Source: Paraburkholderia hospita (GTDB lineage: Bacteria > Pseudomonadota > Gammaproteobacteria > Burkholderiales > Burkholderiaceae). Taken from it: a stretch of DNA of 64,000 bases. Each line of letters starts with the position of its first letter. Within the stretch, counting starts at the first letter, position 1. The position numbers and the translations under genes are program-made. Of this stretch, positions 1 to 7,882 are shown piece after piece. Below the pieces are notes generated by a model. That model was not told the DNA's origin. It worked only from the letters and a program-made list of their open reading frames with translations, and ran no database searches. The stretch spans positions 682,001 to 746,000 of the forward strand of contig NZ_CP026106.1 in assembly GCF_002902965.1 (NCBI RefSeq), in the 5' to 3' direction.

Positions 1-467
1 GCGGCTTGCAGCGTCGTAAACGATACGTTTTTTTACGCCACTGATGCGCTGTGTGTCGCCAGCGCCAATCTGGCGCAAACCCATGGTGCGCAAGGCCACT
101 AACGGCCTTTATCGAAGAATCGCGGGGGTTCCGGGGTGGATTATCCTGGCACTCAAGAATCGCGCCCGTCAAAAAAGAAACGTTTTTAAAATCTCGGGTT
201 TCTTCTTAGCAATATTCGCTAATTGTTTGAATTAAAAGCGATTGTAAAACCCCTCATTTTGGGAAACCGGCGCAATGCCGGTTTATGCGTTTCAAACGCG
301 AAACATAAAACGTAGGTAATTACCCTCATTTTTCCATTCCGCATCACGGGAAATGTGAAATTTCTTTAAATTTCAATGCCTTACATGCATGGCATCGCCT
401 ATGCGACACGGCGAGCCGGATTGGTGCAGTCTGCCAGCCCGCCCCCCATCTCCTCCAGGAGGATTCC
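1..467. other. Non-coding leader region upstream of the Gly-rich export locus
   Basis: No convincing gene is present. The region is AT-richer than its surroundings. It contains two adjacent small palindromes (264-284, seven-base stem AAACCGG/CCGGTTT; 287-299, GCGTTT-C-AAACGC), a ten-base palindrome GGTAATTACC at 315-324 and a candidate sigma-54 promoter at 390-405. The only sizeable ORF (44-235) has no ribosome-binding site and a composition unlike a real protein. The region most likely serves as the control region of the gene starting at 468. Confidence 0.6.
390..405 (+). promoter_or_regulatory. Candidate sigma-54 (-24/-12) promoter
   Basis: TGGCATCGCCTATGCG keeps the invariant GG (391-392) and GC (403-404) of the -24/-12 consensus at the correct spacing, with mismatches at less conserved positions. 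Initiation would fall near 416, about 50 bases before the first Gly-rich gene. This is a consensus match only; no upstream activator site was identified. Confidence 0.35.
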
Positions 468-1697
468 ATGCGCAAAACTCTACTGGCGTCCGCAGCAGTC
501 ATCGCCTTGGGCTGCAGCGGCTACGCAATGGCAAACCCATGCAGTGATAGCGATTCATCCTGCAACCAGAAGTCATACAGCGGGAGCAACACATCGACAA
601 ACTCGGCGACATCCGCTCAAACCAGCACCACGGGCAACAACGCAAATGAAATTACGACGGGTGCGAGGGTCGCGCAAGATTCGTTCAACAGCACCAAGAT
701 CGTCGCAGTGAGCCGTCTGTCCGGGTCTGTATCGGGCGTAAGCGTTTATGGCATTGGCAACCATGCCTATAACGACGGCAATGCGAACGGCGGACGCGGC
801 GGCAGCGGCGCGAAAGGCATAGGCGGCAAGGGTGGCAGCGCATTGGCGATCGGCGGTGACGGCGGCTACGGCGGCAATGGCGGCAAGGCCATAGCTGGCG
901 ACGGCGGCAACTCCAGGGCATCGGCTGGCGATGGCGGCAACGCCAAGGCCTATGCCGGCGACGGCGGCAATTCCAAGGCCTACGGTGGCAAGGGCTCTGG
1001 CAGTGGCGGCGACGCATGGGCCAAGGGCGGCAGCGCGTACGCTGGATCGGCAGCGGCAGGCGGCGACGGACACGGCTCCGGCAAGGGCGCAGGTCTCGCG
1101 CTCGGTGCGGGCGCTGGGCTCGCAGGTAGCGGCGATGTGCACTCGAAGGCCAATGGCGGTGGCGGTAGCGCATCGTCGGCGAGCGGCGCAGCGACTGGCA
1201 CGGGTACGGGCACGGCAACGGCGAGCGGCTCGGGCACGGGTACGGGCACGGGCGGCGCAGGCACGTCTGGCGCAGCAACGGCTACGGCTGGAACGGGCAC
1301 CGCTACGGGCGGCGCAGGCACAGGCTCAGGCGGCGCAGCGACGTCGGCGGCAGGTGCAGGCGGCGCAGCGACGGCTACGGCAGGCGCAGGCGGCACGGCA
1401 GGCTCGACGGCCGGTAACGGCGGCAGTGCGACGGGCGGCGCAGGCGGTGCAGGCGGTGCAGGCGCAGCAGCCGCGGCGACGGCAGCAGCCGGCGGCGCGG
1501 GCTCGGGCGGCTCAGGCGGTGCAGGCGGTGCAGGTGGCGCGATCGGCGTCGGCACGGGTGACTTCAGCATGGCCAACACCATGACGAGCGTCGCTCAGTC
1601 GGCAGCGGGCATCCTGGTCGCCAACCAGAACAGCGGTATGGCTTCGCTGGTGCAACAGGCCGTCACCGTTCAGGCAAATCTGAGCGTTGGCCGCTAA
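468..1697 (+). CDS. Secreted Gly/Ala-rich repeat protein 1 (candidate surface amyloid/adhesin)
   Basis: 409 residues. A Sec signal peptide ends at AMA-N (about residue 22). A short Ser/Thr/Asn-rich region with two Cys follows, then a conserved block (about 55-105, QDSFNSTK and VYGIGN), then about 250 residues of PGRS-like low-complexity sequence: AGDGGNSKA-type repeats, then long GGAGGAG/TGTGT tracts. The C-terminus is non-repetitive, with NQNSGMASLVQQ and final VGR. AGGAGG at 457-462 fixes the start. The gene is followed 17 bases later by a paralogue. The position beside a C39 peptidase and a FapF-like barrel suggests a fibre-forming exported protein; this is inference. Such low-complexity proteins are often given misleading names in annotation. 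Confidence 0.85.
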   Translation: MRKTLLASAAVIALGCSGYAMANPCSDSDSSCNQKSYSGSNTSTNSATSAQTSTTGNNANEITTGARVAQDSFNSTKIVAVSRLSGSVSGVSVYGIGNHAYNDGNANGGRGGSGAKGIGGKGGSALAIGGDGGYGGNGGKAIAGDGGNSRASAGDGGNAKAYAGDGGNSKAYGGKGSGSGGDAWAKGGSAYAGSAAAGGDGHGSGKGAGLALGAGAGLAGSGDVHSKANGGGGSASSASGAATGTGTGTATASGSGTGTGTGGAGTSGAATATAGTGTATGGAGTGSGGAATSAAGAGGAATATAGAGGTAGSTAGNGGSATGGAGGAGGAGAAAAATAAAGGAGSGGSGGAGGAGGAIGVGTGDFSMANTMTSVAQSAAGILVANQNSGMASLVQQAVTVQANLSVGR

Positions 1698-1714
1698 TCC
1701 AATAGGAGGCTTTC

Positions 1715-2944
1715 ATGCGTAAGACACTTTTGGCATCAGCAGCCATCGTCGCGCTGGGCTTTAGCGGCTATGCGATGGCCAACCCCTGCGCGAATGGCGA
1801 CTACTCGTGCAACCAGAAGTCGGGCAGTGGCGATAACTCCCTGTCGAACACGGCGTCGTCGACCCAAGGCAGCACGACGGGCAACAACGTCAACGAAGTG
1901 ACGGGACACTCGAAGGTCTCGCAGGACTCATGGAACAACACGAAGACCGTGGCCGTCAGCAAGCTTGACGGCACCGTGAGCCATGTGAGGGTCACTGGCA
2001 TCGGCAATGTCGCGACCAACTACGGCAACGTCAATGGCGGCAAGGGCGGCGACGGCGCCAAGGGCATCGGCGGCAAAGGCGGAAGCGCCGGCGCTGTCGG
2101 TGGCTATGGCGGCGACGGCGGCAATGGCGGTCGTGCCATTGCCGGCGACGGCGGCTGGTCGAAGGCATCGGGTGGCGATGGCGGCTACGCGAAGGCGTCG
2201 GGCGGCGATGGCGGCTGGTCGAAGGCATCCGGCGGCAAGGGCTACGGGAGCGGCGGTGACGCTGGCGCGAAGGGCGGCAGTGCAGGAGCAGGCACGCTTG
2301 CCTATGGCGGCTACGGCAGCGGCAAGGGCGCGGCACTCGGCGCTGGAGCTGGTCTCGGGCTTGGCGCAGCCGGCAGCGGCGATCTGTCCTCACGTGCGGG
2401 CGGCGGCGGCGGCACGGCCACCTCGAACAGCGGCGCAGCGTCGGGCTCGGGCAGCGGCTCGGGCAGCGGCACGGCAACCGCTTCGGGTAGCGGCACGGGC
2501 GGCGCAGCCACGGCAGGCGCGGCGACCGCGACGGGCGGCGCAGCGACGGCATCGGGCGGCGCAGGCACGGGCACGGGCGGCGCGGCGACGTCGACGGCAG
2601 GTGCAGGCGGCGCAGCCACCGCGTCAGCGGGTGACGGTGGCGCAGCGACGTCGACGGCAGGCGCTGGCGGCTCGGCAACAGGCGGTGCTGGTGCAGCAGG
2701 CGCAGCAGGCGGCGCGGCAACGGCTTCGGCTGGAGCAGGCGCAGCAGGTTCGGGTGGCGCAGGCGGTGCAGGCGGCGCTGGTGGAACAGTCACGATGACG
2801 ACGGGCTCATTCGACATGTCGAACAACATGGCGAGCGCGGCTCAGTCGGCAGCTGGCGTGATGGTTCTGAACCAGAACAGCGGTATGGCGTCGCTCGTAC
2901 AGCAGGCTGTCACTGTGCAGGCAAACCTGGCTGTCGGTCGCTAA
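1715..2944 (+). CDS. Secreted Gly/Ala-rich repeat protein 2 (paralogue of protein 1)
   Basis: 409 residues, the same length as its upstream neighbour. The signal peptide is nearly identical (MRKTLLASAA), the NPC...SCNQK cysteine pair, the QDSWNNTK block and the NQNSGMASLVQQ...VGR C-terminus are conserved, and the middle is again Gly/Ala-rich. Its repeats read GDGGWSKAS/GDGGYAKAS, so an aromatic residue replaces the Asn of protein 1. AGGAGG at 1704-1709 supports the start. The pair looks like a tandem duplication followed by divergence, as expected for major and minor (nucleator) subunits of a fibre such as FapB/FapC or CsgB/CsgA. That assignment is inference. Confidence 0.85.
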   Translation: MRKTLLASAAIVALGFSGYAMANPCANGDYSCNQKSGSGDNSLSNTASSTQGSTTGNNVNEVTGHSKVSQDSWNNTKTVAVSKLDGTVSHVRVTGIGNVATNYGNVNGGKGGDGAKGIGGKGGSAGAVGGYGGDGGNGGRAIAGDGGWSKASGGDGGYAKASGGDGGWSKASGGKGYGSGGDAGAKGGSAGAGTLAYGGYGSGKGAALGAGAGLGLGAAGSGDLSSRAGGGGGTATSNSGAASGSGSGSGSGTATASGSGTGGAATAGAATATGGAATASGGAGTGTGGAATSTAGAGGAATASAGDGGAATSTAGAGGSATGGAGAAGAAGGAATASAGAGAAGSGGAGGAGGAGGTVTMTTGSFDMSNNMASAAQSAAGVMVLNQNSGMASLVQQAVTVQANLAVGR

Positions 2945-2965
2945 CTGACGTGAAGGACAGTTAGC
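2940..2965 (+). promoter_or_regulatory. Hairpin overlapping the stop codon of Gly-rich protein 2
   Basis: Perfect eight-base inverted repeat GCTAACTG / CAGTTAGC with a ten-base loop. The TAA stop (2942-2944) lies in the left arm. There is no T-run, so it is not a standard terminator. It could stabilise the upstream mRNA or attenuate read-through, setting high subunit and lower processing-protein expression. Confidence 0.4.
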
Positions 2966-3146
2966 GTCGATAAGTCGTTGTGTGATGTGCCGTGGGGCGT
3001 TCGCGCTCCACGGCTCCTGTTCCATCGTTCCGGCGTACGGGGTAAGCGCGCCGGGCGAAGGTCGCACAAATTGCACTTCGCAGGACGCTGCCGCACGCGC
3101 CGCAAGGCCGTTGCAGCACGGATCGGCGAAGCACCAGGAGACAACC

Positions 3147-3602
3147 ATGCAGGCGTTCAAACGCATTGCGAAGGTGGTACTGCCTGTCGTTATCGGACTG
3201 CCTTGCTTTGCAGCCTATGTTTCTGCCGGCGAACTGCGTTCTCCCGTGCAAGCGGATACGTCGATCGCCCCCGTTGTGACAGCCGCTCCAGGCGTGAGTG
3301 CGCTGAAGGCCCCGACAGCTGCTGCATCCCCTGCACCGGCGCCCGCCGCCGACGCGACCTTCGGTGTCGCGATGTCGGCCGAGCAGCTCGATGCGCATCG
3401 CGGCGGCGAAGCCGTCTTCAACGACATGAACCTGCGCGGCACGGTCGCGAACAATACCGCGCGCAACGTGGACACCGGGTCGAACATGATCACGGGCGGC
3501 TCGTTCTCGAACGCGAGCGGCTTGCCGACCGTGATACAGAACACGGGCGCGAACGTGCTGATCCAGAACGCGACGATCGTCAACGTGCGCTTCGGGGAAT
3601 GA
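3147..3602 (+). CDS. Small secreted protein with internal double-glycine processing motif
   Basis: 151 residues; the start is chosen for CAGGAG seven bases upstream of ATG 3147. A Sec signal peptide (about residues 1-26) is followed by an Ala/Pro-rich spacer, then MSAEQLDAHRGG with the Gly pair at residues 86-87. This matches the spacing of the bacteriocin leader consensus LSxxELxxIxGG. The remaining 64 residues are Asn/Thr/Val-rich (NNTARN, VIQNTGANVLIQNATI), a composition seen in beta-solenoid and amyloid-like proteins. The stop is three bases before the C39 peptidase gene, implying tight coupling. It is probably a substrate of that peptidase. No named family is recognised. Confidence 0.8.
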   Translation: MQAFKRIAKVVLPVVIGLPCFAAYVSAGELRSPVQADTSIAPVVTAAPGVSALKAPTAAASPAPAPAADATFGVAMSAEQLDAHRGGEAVFNDMNLRGTVANNTARNVDTGSNMITGGSFSNASGLPTVIQNTGANVLIQNATIVNVRFGE

Positions 3603-3605
3603 GCG

Positions 3606-4319
3606 ATGAAACTTCATGGAGCCCTTCAGGGAGCCTTTCATGGAGCCGTGTGGCTGCTCGCGTGCGCGTTGACGGCGGCAACCCCGGCGCGCGCCGACCC
3701 CATTACGATCTACGAACCGTCGGGCGCCGGTTACGCGATGCACGTCACGAGCCTGAAAGAGGCTCGCTTCAAGCGCACCATCAAGCAGCAGTTCGACTTC
3801 AGTTGCGGGTCCGCTGCCGTGGCGACGCTGCTTACGTTTCAATACAACTATCCGGTGAGCGAGCAGACCGCATTCCAGGAGATGTTCGAGAACGGCGATC
3901 AGGCGAAGATCCGCACTGAGGGCTTCTCGTTGCTCGACATCAAGCGCTTTCTCGAGCGGCGCGGGTTCATCGCGGACGGTTATGAGCTGCCGCTGCAAAA
4001 GCTCGTCGAAACCAACACGCCCGCGATCGTGCTGATCAGCGAAAGCGGCTATCACCATTTTGTCGTGGTGAAAGGGTTGAAGAACGACCGCGTACTGATC
4101 GGCGATCCCGCAACGGGCACGCGTCCCCTGCCGGTGAAGAGCTTCGAGACGAAATGGGAAGACCAGGTCCTGTTCGTCATCCATAACAAACCTGGCGTCG
4201 GGATCTTCAACGATCCCGTCGACTGGCGAGTCGCGCCGCCCGCGCCGCTCTATACGGGCGTCAATCGCGATGGTCTGTTCTTCACCGTCATGCCGAAGCA
4301 TGGCGCGAGTGATTTCTGA
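3606..4319 (+). CDS. Periplasmic C39-family cysteine peptidase (FapD-like)
   Basis: 237 residues. The signal peptide ends near ARA-DP (residue 30). The C39 catalytic set is visible: Gln61/62 as oxyanion-hole candidate, nucleophile Cys67 in QFDFSCGSA, His150 or His151 in SGYHHFVVVKGL, and Asp167 in IGDPATG. It is a stand-alone peptidase: no ABC or membrane domain is fused, unlike bacteriocin exporters. It lies between two secreted proteins that carry double-glycine motifs, so processing of those proteins in the periplasm is the simplest role. FapD of the Pseudomonas Fap system has the same architecture. Confidence 0.88.
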   Translation: MKLHGALQGAFHGAVWLLACALTAATPARADPITIYEPSGAGYAMHVTSLKEARFKRTIKQQFDFSCGSAAVATLLTFQYNYPVSEQTAFQEMFENGDQAKIRTEGFSLLDIKRFLERRGFIADGYELPLQKLVETNTPAIVLISESGYHHFVVVKGLKNDRVLIGDPATGTRPLPVKSFETKWEDQVLFVIHNKPGVGIFNDPVDWRVAPPAPLYTGVNRDGLFFTVMPKHGASDF

Positions 4320-4327
4320 GGGCCATC

Positions 4328-5839
4328 ATGAGAACCGAGACCCGAAAACTCGCCGGCATTGCCACGATGGTATGTGGTTCGATGGTGACGTTCGGCGCAC
4401 ACGCGTTCGAACAGGGCGCGCCTGCTGCGGCGCCGGTGGTCGCGCCGGATGTCGCGGGCGCAGCGGTCGAGCCGCTGGTGTTGCGCGACGCCGCGTCTGC
4501 GGCGGATGCGACGGATGCCATTACGCAGGCTGTCGTCGATGCATTGTCCACGCAAAAGCCGCGCGCATTTTCCGACGATGGGGACGCCGACGGCATGCGT
4601 CACGTGCCCGTGTCGTACGCGGCGCCGATTGCCGTTGCGACACCGCGCCGGGACGCTGCTGACGAAGCGGATAGCGCGGCGAAGCCGGATGCGAATGACG
4701 AAGCGAGTCGCGTAACGAACGAAGCCGTCATCAACGAAGCGCTGTATGCAGTCGATGCTTCGTCGACGCCGTCTTCGTCTTCGTCTCCACAAGAAAACGA
4801 TGTGCTCGCACAGCGCGATGCGGTTGAGCACCAGGATGCGGCCGACGTAACCGCGGCCGCAACGCCCATAGCGCCCATAGCGCCCGCACTCGCGCAAGAA
4901 GCCGAAGCGCCCGCCAAACCACTTCCGGTGTCGTATGCGGCGCCGATCGCGGTTGCCGCGCGCAAAGGTGAAAGCACTGAAAAGACCGAAAAGGCCGAAG
5001 CGCCACGCGCACAGCAGGTAGAAGAACGCGCGCAAGCGCAATTGATGCGGAATGAACAACTGACTCTCGATGCAACGCCGACACCGCCCCCCGTGTCGCC
5101 CGCGCATGAAGCGCCGGTTGCGAATGAACGCGTAATCGTCAAGCCGCCCGTTTCCTATGCGCGACCGGTTGCCGTGCCTGTTTCGCAGACGGCAAAGAGC
5201 GTGCAGAACGATTCGACGGCGTCGACGAATACATCGGTGCAAACAACAGCCGGGCAACCGCAGATCAAAGAACGCGCCGCGCCGCCCGCGCAGGCACAGG
5301 TCAAAGCGCCGCTTTCCTATGCGGCGCCCATTGCCGTGCCTCAAGCGTCGCGCAACGACACGCCCCCCGAACGCGGTCACGAAGTCAAAGCAAGAGCGGA
5401 CTCAGAAGATCCGAACTGGTCATCGAAAACGACAGTCGCCATCAGCGAAGAAAAACTCGACACGATGCGCGGCGGCTTCGATGTGGCAAACGGCCTGAAG
5501 GTCTCGTTCGGGGTGTCGAGGATGGCAGTCGTGAACGGCAATCTCGTCACGCAGACCAGCTTCAACATTCCGGACCTGAGCAACATGACGACGCAGCAGG
5601 CGCAATCGCTCGCCGCGGCGAACATCGGGTCGCTGCTGCAAAACGGTGGCGGCAATATCGCGCAGCAGGGCTCGGTGCAGGGCCTGTCGGGCGCGGTGAT
5701 CCAGAACACGCTCAGCAACCAGAACATTCAGGCGCTGACGACGATCAATGCCTCGGTCAATTCGTTGGGGCTATTCAAGAGCATGAATCTGGGCGCGACC
5801 TTGAACAATGCATTGATGAATTCAGTCCGGCCCAGATAG
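4328..5839 (+). CDS. Secreted Pro/Ala-rich protein with four PVSYAAPIAV repeats and a double-glycine motif
   Basis: 503 residues; the signal peptide ends near AHA-F (residue 26). Residues 27-370 form a low-complexity Ala/Pro/Glu/Asp spacer punctuated by four copies of a ten-residue element (PVSYAAPIAV twice, PVSYARPVAV, PLSYAAPIAV). Then comes ISEEKLDTMRGG with the Gly pair at 382-383, again fitting the double-glycine leader consensus. A 120-residue C-terminal part follows, rich in Asn, Gln, Ser and Thr (VIQNTLSNQNIQALTTIN). The C-terminal part shares VIQNT...IQ...T..N spacing with the 151-residue protein. It is the last gene of the plus-strand group and is followed by a strong terminator. 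No family is recognised; the layout fits a propeptide-bearing fibre component. Confidence 0.8.
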   Translation: MRTETRKLAGIATMVCGSMVTFGAHAFEQGAPAAAPVVAPDVAGAAVEPLVLRDAASAADATDAITQAVVDALSTQKPRAFSDDGDADGMRHVPVSYAAPIAVATPRRDAADEADSAAKPDANDEASRVTNEAVINEALYAVDASSTPSSSSSPQENDVLAQRDAVEHQDAADVTAAATPIAPIAPALAQEAEAPAKPLPVSYAAPIAVAARKGESTEKTEKAEAPRAQQVEERAQAQLMRNEQLTLDATPTPPPVSPAHEAPVANERVIVKPPVSYARPVAVPVSQTAKSVQNDSTASTNTSVQTTAGQPQIKERAAPPAQAQVKAPLSYAAPIAVPQASRNDTPPERGHEVKARADSEDPNWSSKTTVAISEEKLDTMRGGFDVANGLKVSFGVSRMAVVNGNLVTQTSFNIPDLSNMTTQQAQSLAAANIGSLLQNGGGNIAQQGSVQGLSGAVIQNTLSNQNIQALTTINASVNSLGLFKSMNLGATLNNALMNSVRPR

Positions 5840-5856
5840 AAGCCTGAAAAAAGAAA

Positions 5857-5888
5857 CTCGCGACGCTGGGGAGGCGTCGCGAGTTTTT
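5857..5888. terminator. Bidirectional intrinsic terminator between convergent genes
   Basis: Perfect ten-base stem CTCGCGACGC / GCGTCGCGAG with a seven-base loop, followed by TTTTT on the plus strand and by GTTTCTTTTTT on the minus strand. It separates the 503-residue protein gene from the convergent outer-membrane protein gene. Confidence 0.85.
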
Positions 5889-5919
5889 GTTTCGATAGAG
5901 GCGTTGCGAGCGAACCAGG

Positions 5920-7362
5920 TTAGAACTGGATCGGCATGCGGAACGTCAGCGTGAGATCCGGCGTGTCGCGCGTGAGGCCGGCGCCGAGCGAGAAGTTGAG
6001 CGTCGTCTTCGGCGTGAGGCGGTACGAGTAGCCGACGAGCAGCGTGCCGAGTATCACGCGCACCGAACCTGGAACGGTCGATCCGTTCTGCTTGGTCGGC
6101 AGCACGATGCTCTGGTCATAGCCGATACTGAACGAAGCCTTTTCGTTCAGCGCGAGGCCCATGCCGATATTGAAGCCATAGATATCGCCGGGCTGGATCT
6201 TGCCGACGAAATCGGTCTCGCCGTTCAGGATGTGCAGGCTCAGGTCGCTGCGGGCAAAGCTGTGCAAGTAGCTGAAGTTGCCGAAGAACACGACCGGGTC
6301 GCTCGGGAACAGCCACGTGAGACCCGGCTGGATCGCATAGAAACCGGTGCCCGTCGGCTGTTCGAGCGGCAGGCCCGTGCCTGTCGTATTGCCGATGCAG
6401 CGCGTCACGCAATCGGTCACGACGTCGAACGGGCTCTTGCCCGTGGCCGTCTTGAAGCGCAGCCAGCCGATGTAATAGAACTTGTCCGGGCCGCCCTCGT
6501 TCAGCTGGTAGCGCATCGTCATTTCGACGTCGCCGATGCCGTGGCCGCTGCTACCGAAGACGTTGTCCTGCGCCGAGCCCGTGAAGATCTCGCGGCTGAC
6601 GGTGTCGTTGGTCGAATAGACATACGGCACGCGCACTTCGACTTCCATCCGGTTCGTAATGCCGTAACGCGCGGCAACACCGCCCGTCAGCACGTTCGAC
6701 TTGATCTCACGCACGTCGATCAGGCCGATCAGCAAGGCGGGAATGATCGTGTAGCCAACCAGCGCGACACGGTTCGACGAAGAATAGCCGAACTGGAACG
6801 AAGGTTCGAGCACGAACTTGTTCTTCGGCGTGAGCACACCGGGCTGATCGAAGATCGGCGCGACGGCAGGCGGCGCGGTGTCGGGGATGGGCGCCTGGCC
6901 GACAGGCTGGACCTGTTGCTCGCCGCCTGCGTTTTGCGCCATGTTGATCACAGGCGCGGGTGCCGCGCCCGTCGCGGCGCCGGCTGTTGCACCCGTTGCT
7001 GCGCCCGCCGTTGCGGCGTCGGCGGTATTGGGCGCTGCGTCTGCATTGCCGCCTGGTGCCGCGCTCTGCGCAACACCCGTGGCGGGGGCTGCGCCCGAGC
7101 CGGGTTGGCCCGTGCCGCGCGTCACGTCGAGCATGCGTGAATCGAGTGCCTTGCTCAACTGCTGGAATTGCGCTTCTTCTTCCGCGATTTTGCGCTTTAG
7201 TACATCGAGTTCCTTGATACGGTTGTTCAGTTCCTGGCGAAGGGTTGCGATATTTTCTTGTGCGGTTTGATCTTGAAGCGATTGCGCATGAGCTTCAACG
7301 TAAAAGAGAAGCATCGTTGCGTAACTGATCGTCCGCACATGTCGAAATGGCTCGCGCTTCAT
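5920..7362 (-). CDS. Outer-membrane coiled-coil/beta-barrel protein (FapF-like exporter)
   Basis: 480 residues from ATG 7362, chosen for an upstream GGAG and an immediate signal peptide (MKREPFRHV...EAHAQ). An earlier in-frame start lacks both. About residues 28-75 form a heptad-patterned coiled coil (TLRQELNNRIKELDVLKRKI). An Ala/Pro/Gly-rich linker follows to about residue 180, then an amphipathic beta-strand region ending in Phe (RMPIQF), typical of a barrel. This signal-coil-linker-barrel order is that of FapF, the amyloid transporter of Pseudomonas. The convergent position with the secreted-protein genes supports an export role for them. The homology is judged by architecture and remembered motif style, not by a search. 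Confidence 0.75.
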   Translation of the reverse strand: MKREPFRHVRTISYATMLLFYVEAHAQSLQDQTAQENIATLRQELNNRIKELDVLKRKIAEEEAQFQQLSKALDSRMLDVTRGTGQPGSGAAPATGVAQSAAPGGNADAAPNTADAATAGAATGATAGAATGAAPAPVINMAQNAGGEQQVQPVGQAPIPDTAPPAVAPIFDQPGVLTPKNKFVLEPSFQFGYSSSNRVALVGYTIIPALLIGLIDVREIKSNVLTGGVAARYGITNRMEVEVRVPYVYSTNDTVSREIFTGSAQDNVFGSSGHGIGDVEMTMRYQLNEGGPDKFYYIGWLRFKTATGKSPFDVVTDCVTRCIGNTTGTGLPLEQPTGTGFYAIQPGLTWLFPSDPVVFFGNFSYLHSFARSDLSLHILNGETDFVGKIQPGDIYGFNIGMGLALNEKASFSIGYDQSIVLPTKQNGSTVPGSVRVILGTLLVGYSYRLTPKTTLNFSLGAGLTRDTPDLTLTFRMPIQF

Positions 7363-7882
7363 GGGTCTGTTCTCCATGTCAGGCTTGCAGGTTCTACCCC
7401 GGTACACCTCGACAACAGGCCAGCGGCATCGACACGTCGAGTCGTTGTGCTGGGCATGAAGCAACCCCTTCGTATGACCGCTTTACGCGACACAAGAGCG
7501 TCTCCATGCTCGCGAATGGAATCGGTATTGGAACCGTGATTCGCTATTGGTATCTATTTCCAACTTGTGTTCATGCATCCGCAATAAAATCTTTAAAAAA
7601 TGACCGTCTATGGCTTTATCGCGGACCATAAAAGCCTAACGCATCGGTGCTGCCTACGCTAATAAGAAGAACCCTGGCCTGTGATGGTTAGCCAACAGAA
7701 CGAAGCATTTCGCATGGGGCTTCGCAACGCGTGATCCGCTGTGCGTACTTTCAATCGACACGCTTCTGTCACAGGCGCGAGCAAGCATGCGCGATGTGCG
7801 CATGCACAATCCGTTTCTGCTCAACGGGTGCATAATGCGCTTCAGTCTATGCAATCGATTGTCGCCCGTCGCGGAGGACGTC
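7363..7882. other. Divergent intergenic region between the barrel gene and glutamate dehydrogenase
   Basis: No credible gene. The region must contain the minus-strand promoter for the barrel gene and the plus-strand promoter for the dehydrogenase. A perfect inverted repeat GCATGCGC-N5-GCGCATGC at 7785-7805, about 80 bases before the dehydrogenase start, is the clearest operator or hairpin candidate. No good -10/-35 pair was assigned. Confidence 0.5.

Noticed and set aside
147..163. TGGCAC as a second sigma-54 promoter
   Set aside because: The GC of the -12 element is missing at the required spacing.
44..235. 63-codon frame near the left edge
   Set aside because: No ribosome-binding site and unconvincing composition; treated as non-coding leader.
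468..2944. Dense short repeats read as a CRISPR array or satellite
   Set aside because: The periodicity is codon-based and encodes Gly/Ala repeats in one frame with signal peptides and stops; there are no constant repeats with unique spacers.
468..2944. Mycobacterial PE_PGRS protein or contamination
   Set aside because: There is no PE/PPE domain; the signal peptide, neighbours and codon use are Burkholderia-like. Similarity is only in Gly-rich composition.
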